Assembly (NCBI GenBank): GCA_023053545.1
Contig: JAKZAN010000004.1
Coordinates: forward strand, 2,666,001 to 2,730,000
Direction of reading: 5' to 3'
DNA from: Lepidurus packardi
Lineage: Eukaryota > Arthropoda > Branchiopoda > Notostraca > Triopsidae
Length of the DNA: 64,000 bases
Part shown: piece after piece, positions 1-10,855 of the stretch
How the letters are laid out: every line of letters starts with the position of its first letter
How positions within the stretch are numbered: the first letter of the stretch is position 1
Notes under the pieces: model-generated
Seen by the model: the letters and a program-made list of their open reading frames with translations, nothing else
Told to the model about the DNA's origin: nothing
The model's database searches: none
Translations under genes and position numbers: made by a program

Positions 1-1290
1 TAGAATCAACCGCTTAATAAAATCAATAGTAACTTGACAAATGTGTTCGCAATAACTGTACTATTCCTATTGTACTATACTGTCAGAAAAAAACGGGTTT
101 ATGAAAACCTCAGTGGTCTAATCCACAGTATAAAGGTTTACACACTAGGATAACAGGGGTATTTCCAATGTTAAGGTTTTCCGACGACTGTCTCGGTCCC
201 CAGAGTACTTTCTGGTAAAAAGGCCATAATATCAAAGGGTATATTCACAAACCTCCCAGCGTAGTTCAAAAAAGGTCACGATGGTTTTACAAAGCGCAAT
301 GGCCTTATGGCAGTCCAAAACTCGCAAGAGTACCCGAGAGAAAGGTCACCAGAGAAGAATAAATGGTTCTTATATCAGTAAACTCGTACAATGAACGTCC
401 GAAATGATGGGAAGTTCTTGAGAAGTAAATTGAGATCGGATCAGGTCAAAAGTTCTGAGAAATCAATGGAAATGAGAGCGAGTCAGGTAGATCAAAAAGT
501 CATGTTAGAGAGACGAGAGGTCATAGGGTGAAATTTCAGAAAACACAACACCTACTGTGTAAACATTTATACTATGGTATAATCCTTAAAACGTGGGGTT
601 AAGTAAAGGCTGCTCATTTCGAACCGTTGTAGGCCTCCTGTCTAAAACCAAACCCAAAACTTTTCCAAAGCGAAGTCCGTTTCTTATGTTGAGCTGGAGG
701 ACACAGAAAAGAGTAAAGACGGATTCTACTTTTCTTAGTTTCGGTTCAGTTTTAGAGAGGAGCAGGTTTGAAATAAGCAGGCCTTAATTAATCCAACAGG
801 TAAGCATTAGACCAACGAGGTTTCCCTATACCCTTTTTTCGACAGTACTACATGTCCAAATAATAAGAATCTGTCACTTTGTGAAAAGCTCAAAATTAAA
901 TAGAAAGAAAACCGAGTCATGGTTACATTGATGATTGCAGCTTGAGCACGCTTCTTTGCCGGCAAAAAGAGTAAATTTGAAGAAATTTTAATGCTAAATA
1001 ATTATTCAACCGCTTCTTTACTTAATAGCTATAGAAAAGCTAAACTAGTAATAGCACTTTTTAACCTAGCGAGATAACCAAAATTGCTGTAAACATGTTA
1101 CGTTAATGATACAATACAGTACTGCCAGCAAGAGACCTTCGCACATATAAGGCATTAACATTCTAATATCTATCCTCTACGAAGGAAAGAAGAGCGTTCT
1201 TTCACAGCACTCTCTTATCAATTGTGGCGTACACTATCATTGTGAATACACTCCCGCGGTGAAAGGAAGAAAAAAACGAGAACGCGCTTT
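1..1290. other. Intergenic DNA upstream of the first cuticle gene
   Basis: I see no supportable gene here; the only open frame (593-787) lacks recognisable similarity. Positions about 123-178 match about 9136-9194 (downstream of the LINE ORF1 remnant) closely, sharing CCACAGTATAAA, GGGGTAT and TTCCAATGT blocks in the same order. This is therefore probably a dispersed repeat. A reversed short match (CCTTTATACTGTGGTACGA) lies near 61300. Confidence 0.5.
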
Positions 1291-1291
1291 C

Positions 1292-1348
1292 CCAAGGCAA
1301 ACTAGAAAATAAATGTTCCGCTTGCTATAGTTTAATTCAGGTATAAAA
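1292..1348 (+). promoter_or_regulatory. Promoter of cuticle gene 1: paralogue-shared block plus TATA box
   Basis: TATAAAA lies at 1342-1348, about 65 bp before the start codon. Just upstream, about 1289-1325, is the block CCCAAGGCAAACTAGAAA followed by AATGTTCCG. It recurs at the same distance from the TATA box of the other cuticle genes at about 3636, 5313, 6998 and 45077. Downstream, the TCAGTTCAGTCTCATC sequence near 1374-1390 also recurs and resembles an arthropod initiator (TCAGT). Confidence 0.65.
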
Positions 1349-1412
1349 GGATCCCTTTATTCTACCCATTGAATCAGTTCAGTCTCATCCTCTGATCCTA
1401 AGACATCCAACA

Positions 1413-1898
1413 ATGAAATTCTTCTTGATCGCCGCTTTCTTGGCCGCTGCTTCCGCAGCTAGCTTGCCTTACCCTCAAGCGCCCCAAACTTACGCCAAGC
1501 GGCCTGAAATCACAATAGTGAGCCAAAGTGATGTTCGTAACCTCGATGGAAGCAGCCAATGGAGGTAAAAACCCTCTTACAGTTATTTGTGTGAATTTTT
1601 GAAACCAACTCTGTTAACTTTATATAGCTACGCCGGATCTGATGGTACGACCCGTGAGGAAGCCCAAGTCCAGAAGCAAGTCGGCAAGGAAATCGGCAAC
1701 ACCAACCGTGGATCTTCGTATTTCATCACTCCCGAAGGCAAACGTATCACTTTGACCTGGGTTGCTGACGAGAACGGATTCCAGCCCAAGGGCGACCATT
1801 TGCCAGTTGCCCCCCAACTCACTCCTGAAGTCGCCGCCGTCTGGGCCACCGTTCGTACCCCGACCAACCCTGCTCCAGCTGCCCCTTCTCGATATTAA
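1413..1898 (+). CDS. RR-1 type cuticle protein (chitin-binding), gene 1
   Basis: Two exons, 1413-1564 and 1628-1898, encode a 140-residue secreted protein. Residues 1-17 are a signal peptide (MKFFLIAAFLAAASAAS). The exon-2 product carries a Rebers-Riddiford-like domain: a SYAGSDGTTREE start and the core VADENGFQPKGDHLP, the usual RR-1 ending. After it comes an Ala/Pro-rich tail ending in RY. Such proteins bind chitin in soft cuticle. The intron splits a Ser codon after SSQW, a position shared by all paralogues in this window. AATAAA at 1948-1953 is a likely polyadenylation signal. The start codon follows CAACA, a good arthropod context. The family call is strong; the species-specific role is unknown. 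Confidence 0.88.
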
Positions 1899-1953
1899 GC
1901 AACGACAAAAAGGCCAACTGCTCTGTACATACGTGGTTTAAATTATTAATAAA

Positions 1954-3485
1954 CGCCCTGCATCGAAAACGCTACTGTATTTTGTTTTTTAGTTTTCGTG
2001 TTAATTCACAAAAAGATGAATGCTTAGCTGGATGTGCTTTAGGTTAAATTGGGTTATAGTTCTGAACACCAGCTTTCAATCAGATGTAGCTAGAGTTCGA
2101 ATAAAGCTACAAGAACACGAAAGTCAGAAGCAACAATTTCTTGATTCCTTCAATGGCAATACGCTATGACGACAACGATGAATAATGCGATCTGATATGG
2201 CAATTCAAGTACCCCGGGACATTTATAGTAAGTTCCATAAAGGCTACACAATAGGTAAACCCGGGAAGCTGAATTTGGTTTTATTCAGACTGGGCTCGTC
2301 TCGTTAATCTGGCCTTCCTCTCAATTGCCCAATAATGACATATATAGTACCAAGTAAAGCGACTGGTAAACCTAATAGCCGATATCACCGCGAGAGATAT
2401 GGCTTTCTTATTACTCATTTCTTTCTCGTTTGGATAATGGAACCAAATAAAGTTAACTGACATTAAAACTGTCCATAACAACACTAACTCAAAATCTTAA
2501 TTTTAGTAAGACTTTTATTCCAAGAGTCTACTCGAATCTATAACGGCTCTACAGAACAATACTCGGTATACGGTACATAAACTTTATAGATAACCTATAT
2601 ATTGCGATCTGTGATAGTACGTGTATTTACTTAATCCTCCTTCACATTTCATTGTTGAGTTACCGACTGCGAGGAAATCGGAGTAAAGGTCCAAGACCAG
2701 CCAGAAGCAAGTCGGTTTCCCGTGTAACCTTTTCTGGCTCTTATACTATCGCAATTCCTGGATGATCAAGCTTCATCTCGTTAACTTTGTAGGATAAAAC
2801 ATGTAAAATGCATGAAATAGGCCAAATGGATCGTCAGTTAACAATCGGTAGTGTACCTATAACTTAGGTTTGGTGAAATAAGGTATTGCAGGCTAATTAG
2901 AAAGAATACAAGTTTAGACTTAAAATTAGATAAATTGTTCAATGATGTTCAATGAAATTAGATGTTCAATGCATAAAATAAGGAAAGTGATAGTTTTAGG
3001 TACAACCTAGTTGTGCTTATTAAAATTATGTCAACAAATTTTTCTGTATGTTAGGTAAGCCTCATTCTTTCTAAATGTTTTTCTTCAAGGCTTTTTCCTG
3101 CGGGTCCGAGAGTGTTCTTCATTATCATGAGACTTGACAAAATTAACTTCCGAACAGTCACTGAATTCTAAAACAGATTTAAGAATGGTTAACATCGATT
3201 ACGTTTAAATACTTGGCCTTCGCTGGAAGAACAACTTGTGTTCATATAAGGAGTCATTTTGCGGTGAATTAAAACACAGAAGAGATGTTCTTAGATGTTC
3301 CCTAGATGTTCTTAGCGAAATCCACGATTTACCAGGAGTTAATATTTGCCGTTTTGCCCCTAATCTTCAGAATTATGCAACAAAATAAGGCCGTTGCTCT
3401 TAACCAGTATTGCTTAAATAAGTTTACAAACGTTAGTAACGTAGTAGCGTAAGAAAATTGGGAAGGGCAGTTTGTAGCTTGTTCC
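1954..3485. other. Intergenic DNA between cuticle genes 1 and 2
   Basis: No gene is supported. A stretch near 2665-2720 contains CCAGAAGCAAGTCGG, which is also in cuticle exon 2 (1670-1684). It is too short and degenerate to call a pseudogene. Confidence 0.4.
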
Positions 3486-3486
3486 A

Positions 3487-3696
3487 GACGACCTTTACCT
3501 AGATAATTGGATGGAACTGTACCTTCTGCAAAGAAAAGAAGAGCGGTTCTTCATCCTGTTTAAGCTTTTCCTACGCGGTGCCTTACGTATAGAACTGGAA
3601 CAGACGCTACATGATGCAAGGCAAGTCCCCTCCCAAGGCAAACTAGAAACTAAGACAAATGTGCTCAAGTCGCTTCAGTTCCGTTCAGCTATAAAA
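3487..3696 (+). promoter_or_regulatory. Promoter region of cuticle gene 2
   Basis: TATAAAA is at 3690-3696, 61 bp before the start codon. The shared CCCAAGGCAAACTAGAAACT block is at about 3636-3655. A more distal shared block (ACGACCTTTACCTAGAT, about 3487-3503) matches sequence upstream of gene 3 (about 5158) and of the remote gene at 45209 (about 44950). Confidence 0.6.
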
Positions 3697-3756
3697 GGCT
3701 CCATTCATTTTCAGTTGAGTCAGTTCGGTTTCATCCTTTGAACTTAGCAACCAACA

Positions 3757-4253
3757 ATGAAATTCTTCTTGATCACCGCTTTCTTGGCCGCTGCCTCCGC
3801 AGCTAGCCTGTCTTACCCTCAAGCTCCCCAAACTTACGCCAGGCAGCCTGAGATCACCATTGTGAGCCAAAGCGATGTTCGCAACCCAGACGGAAGCAGC
3901 CAATGGAGGTAAAAAACGTTTACAATACACCTTTTGGAGTCTTTTTAACTTAATATATGTTATATTATAGCTACGCCGGATCTGACGGTACGACCCGCGA
4001 AGAAGCTCAAGTCCAGAAGCTGATCGGCAAGGATCTCGGCAACACCAACCGCGGATCTTCTTATTTCATCACCCCCGAAGGTCAGCGCATCACTTTGACC
4101 TGGGTTGCTGATGAAAACGGATTCCAACCCAAGGGTGACCACTTGCCCACCCCCGTTCCCGTTCCCCAAGCCATTCTTGACGTCTGGGCCACCGTTCGTC
4201 CCCCTACCTACAAGGCTGCCCCCGCTGCCTACCCTGCCCTTGCCCGTTACTAA
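3757..4253 (+). CDS. RR-1 type cuticle protein, gene 2
   Basis: Exons 3757-3908 and 3971-4253 encode 144 residues: a signal peptide almost identical to gene 1, then the acidic linker EITIVSQSDVRNPDGSSQW, then the RR-1 core with VADENGFQPKGDHLP. A Pro-rich tail ends in LARY. The intron is 62 bp and interrupts the same Ser codon as in gene 1. AATAAA is at 4284-4289. High identity with genes 1 and 3 shows recent tandem duplication; VPVPQAILDVWATVRPP after the RR core is shared with gene 3 and differs from gene 1 and the gene at 45209. Confidence 0.88.
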
Positions 4254-4289
4254 ATGATGTATACATGTCCTGATGTATTTATTAATAAA

Positions 4290-5155
4290 CCACTGAATCG
4301 CGACCATAAACAACATAGTTATTTGAAAAGAAAATTATCCCAACACAATTAATTTCAGTAGACAGGAAGTGTTGTAGTCGTCTTCCATCAACTGCTATGT
4401 ACTCAAATTTCAGTTTGTTCTCAACTCTAGATGCGAATTTGACGTTATAACGTAATTTTATTAATTGCAACTTAATTAGAAGCAAAGATACTATTTTTTA
4501 AATACTGTAGTTCGTAAGAAGTCTGACATCAATCAATTTAAGGAATTGAAGAATTTTGTAGCAAGACTTTTGGTACAGTTAGTATTACGTTTGATCTTCT
4601 TCTTTACACCCGCTACTCACTTGGTTAACCCTTTAATGTGGTACTTAATATAGTACACTTCGTTTTCTTATATCGTACAGCTCAGAGATGCTTTGTGTGC
4701 ATCAACCACACCCAGGCCCTACGTCAATGCACTTTCAAATCATCATACGGCACTTTCTGCTATTTTATTGCAAAGAAAGTGGATTTTCTCTTTGATTGTA
4801 TCTCTTCTCATTTTGCTGTGCTATTCCATTCCCATAGTCACTCGCACTTGCATAAACGATAAAAGAACTTTCAGCGATTTTAAGCTACAAATTAAAAAAA
4901 TATCTCACGAAAACGTTTTATACACATCTTTAAGATATTTTCATGAATTTTGTCTTAAAGAGCCGCTGGGAGCCAAGCAGAAAAAGAAGTCTGAGTTGCC
5001 CGTTTTACATATATGGTACGCTTTACTTTTTTGCCCATAATGATGTCTATAAATTTAAAATCTCGTTGGAGACCACAGTCACAGACCAACATCAGTGCAC
5101 CACGTCGCCGTAACTTACTTTCGTTTCCTTCTCTGGACAGACGTTCACTGTTGCA
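4290..5155. other. Intergenic DNA
   Basis: Open frames here (for example 4693-5040, 115 codons) have no signal peptide, domain or splice context that I recognise. I see no supportable gene. Confidence 0.4.
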
Positions 5156-5157
5156 AA

Positions 5158-5373
5158 CGACCTTCACCTACAAGATAGAGAAGAGCGGTTGCTCTCCTCT
5201 TCTGTAAGGAAAGCGATGAACAGTCCCGCAAAAGGAAACGCTTTTCCACGTGAGCAGAGTTAAGTAGGAAAGTAAAAGGATGCATGATGCAAGGCAATAG
5301 TCCCTTCTCGAGGCACACTGGAAACTATTACGAATGTTTCGACCGCTCTAATTCGACAAGCCCAGGTATAAAA
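5158..5373 (+). promoter_or_regulatory. Promoter region of cuticle gene 3
   Basis: TATAAAA is at 5367-5373, 66 bp before the start codon. The proximal block is present in diverged form (CTCGAGGCACACTGGAAAC, about 5313-5331). A distal block, CGACCTTCACCTACAAGAT (about 5158-5176), matches CAACCTTCACCTACATGAT upstream of the cuticle gene at 45209. Confidence 0.55.
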
Positions 5374-5439
5374 GTGGCCCAGCGCACTCTTTTCAATCAG
5401 TTCAGTCTCATCCTCTGAAACCTCCAACAACATCCAACA

Positions 5440-5901
5440 ATGAAACTCTTCTTGATCGCCGCTTTCTTGGCCGCTGCCTCCGCAGCTAGCTTGCCTTATG
5501 CCAAACAGTCCGAGATTACTCTTGTAAGCGAATCTGATGTTCGCAATCCCGATGGCAGCAGCCAATGGAGGTAAAAGTATCTTTACAATGCAACTTTTTG
5601 AGTCTTTTTAACTTAAACTCTGTTATGTTATAGCTACGGCTTATCTGACGGTACGACCCGTGAAGAAGCTCAAGTCCAGAAGCTGATCGGCAAGGATCTC
5701 GGCAACACCAACCGCGGATCTTCTTATTTCATCACCCCCGAAGGCCAACGCATCACTTTGACCTGGGTTGCTGACGAGAACGGATTCCAACCCAAGGGAG
5801 ACCACTTACCCACCCCCGTCCCCGTTCCCCAAGCTATTCTTGATGTCTGGGCCACGGTTCGTCCCCCTACCAAGGCTGCCCCTGCTCCTGCCCGTTATTA
5901 A
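5440..5901 (+). CDS. RR-1 type cuticle protein, gene 3
   Basis: Exons 5440-5570 and 5634-5901 encode 132 residues. The signal peptide begins MKLFLIAAFLAAASAAS. The mature N-terminus is shorter than in genes 1 and 2 because the Pro/Gln stretch is missing. The RR-1 core is intact (VADENGFQPKGDHLP), and the tail is shortened to TKAAPAPARY. The first motif reads SYGLSDGTTREE, with Gly-Leu replacing Ala-Gly of its paralogues. The intron position is conserved. No perfect AATAAA follows closely; AATATA near 5947 is a weak candidate. It is most similar to gene 2 across exon 2. Confidence 0.87.
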
Positions 5902-5949
5902 AGAAATGCCATAAAACTGCCTGTATATATATTACGACTAACTTATGAA

Positions 5950-6990
5950 TATATACCTGAATATCATAAAAAGCTTTTTGAACCTAATGCGCTCTTCACA
6001 GAGGTTTATGGGAACAATCAGTTCCTTCATATTGGGCTTCAAAATACCTAAATGTTGCTAAGCAAACAAGAGCCCCATGTACTGTAAAAATACCTTTTGA
6101 AGCAAAGTTCGTCCACCAACTAACTAAAACACAATCTAAGGCACCAGCCAAAACATTTAGCACTATTTTAGCATTAATTTTGCGACCATATAAAAGGTTA
6201 ATTTGAAATGTACTGTACAGAGGAAACTTGCTATGGACGTTTTGGTACTGGGAAGTATACTTCACGAATTTTGCTTAAAAAACAAAAAACTAAAAAAGGC
6301 GAGGTACTGTATACAGTACCTCGCCTTTTTTAGTTTTAAAGGTATACCTTTAAGTTTGTCTGGATGAGCAGACAGAAACTCCTAGCCATCCAAACCGTAA
6401 TGCAACGATAAGGTAATCTTGTTCACTTTCTATACACCTAAGGCATCTGTCTGTTACAATTGCTGTAACATTAATCTCAAGAGTTGTTTGTTCAGACCGC
6501 TTCAACAGCCGTATAAACACTGAATAAGTATGTGAAGAAAGCCAAGAACCATATGCTAAATAAAATATAATAACATATGTTTGTACAAACTCCACGAAAG
6601 AATAAGGAGTCAGAAGAAACATTACTAAACGTTAGTGATACACTATTGAAGCGTTTGGCATGGCCTTGTGGGGTACTATAGGTCATGTGTGATCTTCTAT
6701 GGTTATTTCACGGTTCTTGACTTTCTCACGATTGACAGTCATTATGGAGAGGGACAGAAACAAACAGGTTATGCATATGGTGGAATCGAAGTAGAATGCT
6801 TTGAATACTTAGTAAGGACGAATACGTTTCCAAATGACCTTAACCTATATGAATGGGAGGAACGAGGTACCCCAGTCTATTTAAGGAAGAGAAGAAAACT
6901 ATAAATCATCCCTAATGTGTAAGTTTTGTCTATTAAGCTGTACGGTTAATGTAGGAATACATTAGAGTTGATAAATATGCACGACTGCCT
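5950..6990. other. Intergenic DNA with a long palindrome
   Basis: Apart from the 52-bp perfect palindrome at 6286-6337, listed separately, I see no gene. The open frames at 6350-6622 (minus) and 6668-6904 (plus) have no recognisable domains. Confidence 0.4.
6286..6337. repeat. Perfect 52-bp palindrome
   Basis: Two 26-bp arms meet at 6311/6312 with no spacer. The centre is GAGGTACTGTATACAGTACCTC, extended on both sides by GCC/GGC and A/T runs ending in ACT/AGT. Small palindromes flank it (AAGTATACTT at 6253-6262; AAAGGTATACCTTT at 6338-6351). It could be the residue of a foldback or MITE element, or a cruciform-forming site. Confidence 0.85.
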
Positions 6991-6991
6991 T

Positions 6992-7068
6992 GTCCCCAAG
7001 GTAGAAAATAAACTAAAAGCGAATGTTCCACCTGCTCTGATTCCATCCAGGTATAAAGGCGCTATTCG
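6992..7068 (+). promoter_or_regulatory. Retained promoter of the deleted cuticle paralogue
   Basis: The proximal block (CCCCAAGGTAGAAAATAAAC, then AATGTTCCACCTGCTC) and GGTATAAAGGC (about 7051-7061) match the promoters of the intact paralogues. ATTCAGTTCAGTCTCGTC follows at the initiator position. Confidence 0.55.
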
Positions 7069-7118
7069 TTCCACTCTTGATTCAGTTCAGTCTCGTCGTC
7101 TGATCTTAGCAACCAACA

Positions 7119-7211
7119 ATGAAATTCTTTTTGATCGCCGCTTTTTTGACCGCTACCTCAGCAGCTAGCTAGGCTGCCCCCGCTGCCTACCCTGCCCCGG
7201 CCCGTTACTAA
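7119..7211 (+). pseudogene. Cuticle paralogue collapsed by internal deletion
   Basis: The start codon at 7119 opens a normal cuticle signal peptide (MKFFLIAAFLTATSAAS), followed at once by TAG (7170-7172). It then continues in frame with the C-terminal tail AAPAAYPAPARY and a stop at 7209-7211. The rest of exon 1, the intron and the whole RR domain are missing. The promoter and 3' sequence (ATTAATAAAAACC near 7248-7260) remain. The join falls between GCAGCTAGC and GCTGCCCCCGCTGCC. It could still be transcribed, but it encodes only a signal peptide. Confidence 0.85.
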
Positions 7212-7259
7212 ATGATTTATAAATGTCCTGTACATATGGGATGTATTTATTAATAAAAA

Positions 7260-8035
7260 CCTGGATTGTGATTCTTTGTAGTATATAATCTTTAGTTTCT
7301 GCCGTTCAAGAAGTTGGCATAAATTACTTAATATTACAAGACTGGAAGTGCCAACTGTTTGATTGAATGCACGATTTGAATGCATGGCAGTATTCTTGTT
7401 CGTCCAATATCCGATCGTTGTCTGCAAGCTGTGTGTAAACATTACCACGTGTCTGGGAAGATGTTATTCCTGTTGAAGGGAGAGTTTGCCTATAGGTAGA
7501 GCTGTTCCTATGTCGCTTTGAAAGTGGGCAAAAGGTCACAGTGCCTTTGCTATAGAAAATCTTATATGTATCCGTGTAGACATTACTTGTTCTCTTCTGT
7601 CATGCAGGGGGAAGCGATTGGTGCCATTTTTACGCAACATAAACGTCAAATACGAATATGCGTTCCGACTCAATTAAGGCAAGTAACACAAGTTACGTTT
7701 AGTTTAGCTTAGTTAAGTTAGCTTTAGTTGGATGCAAACGAAGTGGAAGGTTTTAGCTGCAAAATTACCTTTTAGTTTGTTGACGCCATTAACATACCGT
7801 CTGTATTTGGAAGGTCGTGTATAATCGTAGTATCACTTACTGTAGTCACCACACATAAGCGTTTTGTAATTCCATGGGAAATTCGCTAAAAATTCAATCC
7901 TAATAGCCAGAGATGTAAACAACACAGTCGACAAGTTGGCCATCTAATGTTATCCTTCCCAAAACTTAACTTCCGTCAAATACGTCTAAAGGTACCCTTT
8001 CTGCGACTTGCTTTCGATGTTGTTAAGGCGACGTT
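7260..8035. other. Intergenic DNA
   Basis: No gene recognised. A small iterated AGTTAG/TTTAG stretch lies at 7690-7730. Confidence 0.35.
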
Positions 8036-8137
8036 TATAGGCAGACTGAGTAAATACAAATTATGAAACAAGAAACACACGGTTTGCATTTCAGATATTT
8101 ATTGAATAAATCCTTTATGTACAGGAAACTCGTCGGT

Positions 8138-8469
8138 TTAATAACGGGCTGGGGCAGGGTAGACAGCGGGGGCAGGGTAGACAGCGCGGGCAGCGTAGGC
8201 GGCAGGGGCAGCATAGGCTGGGGAAGAGTAGGTCGGGGTACGAACGGTGGCCCAGACAGCGGCGACTTCTGGGGTATGTTGGGTAGCGACGGGCAAGTGG
8301 TCACCCATGGGTTGAAATCCGTTCTCGTCAGCAACCCACGTCAAAGTGAAACGTTCACTACTAGGGGCAATCCAGTAAGAGTTTTCCGAGGTTGGTGTTG
8401 CCAGATTCGTAACCGATCTGCTTCTGGACTTGAGCTTCGTCACGGGTCGTGCCGTCAGATCCGGCCTAG
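8138..8469 (-). pseudogene. Cuticle-protein pseudogene (exon 2 only), reversed
   Basis: The minus strand carries a complete RR-1 exon 2 ending in repeated YPAPA and ARY, most like the gene at 45209. Three lesions are visible. The conserved TAC (Tyr) at its start reads TAG. The splice acceptor AG is lost (TGG precedes the exon). A frameshift near 8380-8395 falls between the GNTN region and the SYWIAP region. The signal-peptide exon and promoter expected at higher coordinates are absent; LINE sequence begins within about 100 bp instead. Confidence 0.8.
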
Positions 8470-8559
8470 CCATGAAGTCAACACTTGAAGTTAAAGAATC
8501 AGAAAGATGATTGTATATGTGTAAGGATGTATATTGTTAATAGTAGTCTTGGTGATGTT

Positions 8560-10180
8560 AGAGTTGTTTTCATACCCGGTGTCCGTGGTCAATCTACTCC
8601 CACCGGTATACTTCAAATGCCACAAAACTGGACACACAAGGTGTGTAGATCAGTAACTATAATCGCTGTGGCCTCTGTTTATCTAACGAACACCAATACG
8701 CTATGTGCCCCAAAAAGGCAACAGAAGGGGAAAAGGCGACTTGTTACAATTGCAAAGGATTCCACACTTCAAATGCGAGCGTATGTTCCAAACTGAAAAA
8801 TTTTTGAAACCAGAATAAACCAGTAGAGATCGAAAACACCAAAGAACAATTCCCCCCTTTAACCTAGGAAAGCAGACACGAAAGCCCACACCAAACCCAA
8901 CAAGACGAACCGTCAAATTGAACTAATACCCGAAACAAGACCCCAACAAACGAGAAAAACAATGTATGCAGAAAAAGTACAAAATAAGACAGAAAATAAA
9001 ATGGACTTTGCGAAGATAATAGAGCAGGCAATTGCAATCGCATTGTCAATGAACTCTCAACAAAAAAGACAATGTAGCTTTAGCCCCATTTCTAGCAAAC
9101 TCATTCGAAATCCAGATTTCAAAAGAAAACATCACCACAGTATAAAAGTTTTCACAGCTTGGTAACTGGGGTATCTTCCAATGTAAAGAGAGTAAGACGA
9201 CTTTCTCGGTCTTGTACTATGAATTAAATTAAATGGTTTAATGGGGATTTTAAGAAAGCAATCGGTATCACGAGATACGCCTTAAGGACGCTGAAATCAA
9301 CACCTACATATTTGGAAGGTTACAAAAATGCCAGAGCAAAAAGTATACGAGTGGTTAAAGAGTCAAAACGACAGGTGTGGAGAGAATTTACTGAAACCAT
9401 AACGGATAAAACGCCTTCACAAATTTTCTGGAAAAAAATAGGATGGTTGACAACGAACCCGTCCCCATAAATTCAAAACTTGAAAGTACCATGTTCATCC
9501 CCTCGGAATATACCAAAAACAAAGAAGAAACAGTCTCTATTTTTGTGGATTATTTCGCTTCCGTCCATAACCGCGACATAAAGTTGAGAGGAAGCTAAAT
9601 TTTATATAGATAAAAACAATTGTAACACAGAAGCTAAGCTGCTGAGAGTATTTTCGGTATCGGAAATACTAGAAGCTATCAATACCATAAAACAAACAAG
9701 CCATGGTGAAGACAAAATTCATAACCTGATAATTAGAACGCTCCCAGGAAATTGGTTGCTTGCCATTCTAGACATACTTTATGAGAGTTGGTTGACAAGG
9801 AAGATCCCTGAGCAATGGAAAACCGCCGTGATTCACCCCATAAATAAACCGGGAAAGTCACCAATAGACCCGTCGTCGTACAGACCCATTATCATATACC
9901 CTCATGTGTTGCAAAACTATCAGAAAAAATAGTAAAGAAACTTGTGTATATATTAAAATCCCAAGATCTGCTACCTAACTTCCAGACAGAATTCAGGCCA
10001 CGAAGATCTACCAAAGATCAGCTATTGATTATAGTAAATGCCGGTAAAAAGGCCTTACGAAAGAAAAACTCTTCATTGTGAGGGTGGCTATCCGTAGACG
10101 TCAGTGGCGGGCTATGTAGGGGGTATATAAACTAAGTTGGATGGATTTCAGCTTCCAAAAATAAATACCGAGGGCGCTCG
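8560..10180 (+). mobile_element. Decayed non-LTR retrotransposon (Jockey/R1-like LINE)
   Basis: Around 8600-8815 lies the C-terminal end of a Gag-like ORF1 with zinc knuckles. One perfect CX2CX4HX4C unit is CGLCLSNEHQYAMC, followed by CYNCKGFHTSNASVC. A preceding unit has lost its first Cys (YFKCHKTGHTRC). From 9255 to about 10180, in shifting frames, is a reverse-transcriptase relic: IPEQWKTAVIHPINKPGK, a SYRPI motif, FQTEFRPRRSTKDQLL, then a damaged motif A (SVDVSGGL). Endonuclease, the catalytic YxDD region and the 3' end are missing. Stops and frameshifts make it non-functional. Confidence 0.82.
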
Positions 10181-10375
10181 GCAATCAGCCTTTAGATTCC
10201 TTGTTTCTACTTTCTATACGTCTACTTTCTTACTTGATCACGTGAACAAAGTTATAATTGAAAAGCCGTCAGTCATTATCATAAACTGCCTTCTTGTTCT
10301 TCATCGTTTGTTGAATTCAAACCTACGTTGTAATTGGAAATTTGTTCTTAATATCTTTACCCTATCTCACATGTC

Positions 10376-10840
10376 ATGAACAACTTGGCCAAAACATCAA
10401 AGCTTCAGGTAAACCAGTCTTTGTTTATTTTCTATTGAATTTGTCTTTTTATTGATTTTTAATTCCTTTTCTTGTTCTATTCGAACTTTTGATGAAAAGT
10501 GAACTATAGTGCATTATTTTCCTTTGGATTTCATAGGAAGAGCCCGAGAATGACGTCTTGAAAACAGTTCTGCTCTATTCGGCTGCTATTCTCATTCTGC
10601 CCTTAGTTTCATTCTTCGTTTCTAAAACCTTCATTTTTGACGGTAAAGCTAATCACACTAACTAAATGATTAAGACTACTTTTAATATATCTGTTCTGAT
10701 TAGGCATTCTGAACCTTCCAGTTGTTGCGAGTAACGTTTGGTCAGCTGTAGTCGCTGTTGTTGTCCTTCACATCGTTCTGGGCCTTTTCGTTTATCGCGC
10801 ATTCTGGGGCGACAAAGAAGACCGAAAGAAGCGGGAATAA
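10376..10840 (+). CDS. VMA21: Vacuolar ATPase assembly factor VMA21
   Basis: Three exons (10376-10408, 10537-10642, 10704-10840) encode 91 residues. Two membrane helices are visible: LLYSAAILILPLVSFFVS and an ILNLPVV..VVAVVVLHIVLGLFVYRAF segment, separated by KTFIFDG. The C-terminus is charged (DKEDRKKRE), compatible with an ER-retrieval tail. Length and two-helix layout match VMA21, which assists assembly of the V-ATPase Vo sector in the ER. An upstream ATG at 10371 is out of frame and stops at once (ATGTCATGA), overlapping the true start. The EXD1-like gene begins 15 bp after its stop. Confidence 0.82.
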
Positions 10841-10855
10841 ACCATTTGTAAAACC

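Noticed and set aside
2665-2720. Short match to cuticle exon 2 (CCAGAAGCAAGTCGG)
   Set aside because: Only about 15 bases match well and the flanks do not align, so a pseudogene cannot be claimed.
3960-4316. Minus-strand frame of 118 codons over cuticle gene 2
   Set aside because: Antisense shadow of exon 2; the same shadow appears over each cuticle exon.
4693-5040. 115-codon ORF between cuticle genes 2 and 3
   Set aside because: No recognisable domain, no promoter signal or polyadenylation signal, and AT-rich composition like the intergenic DNA around it.
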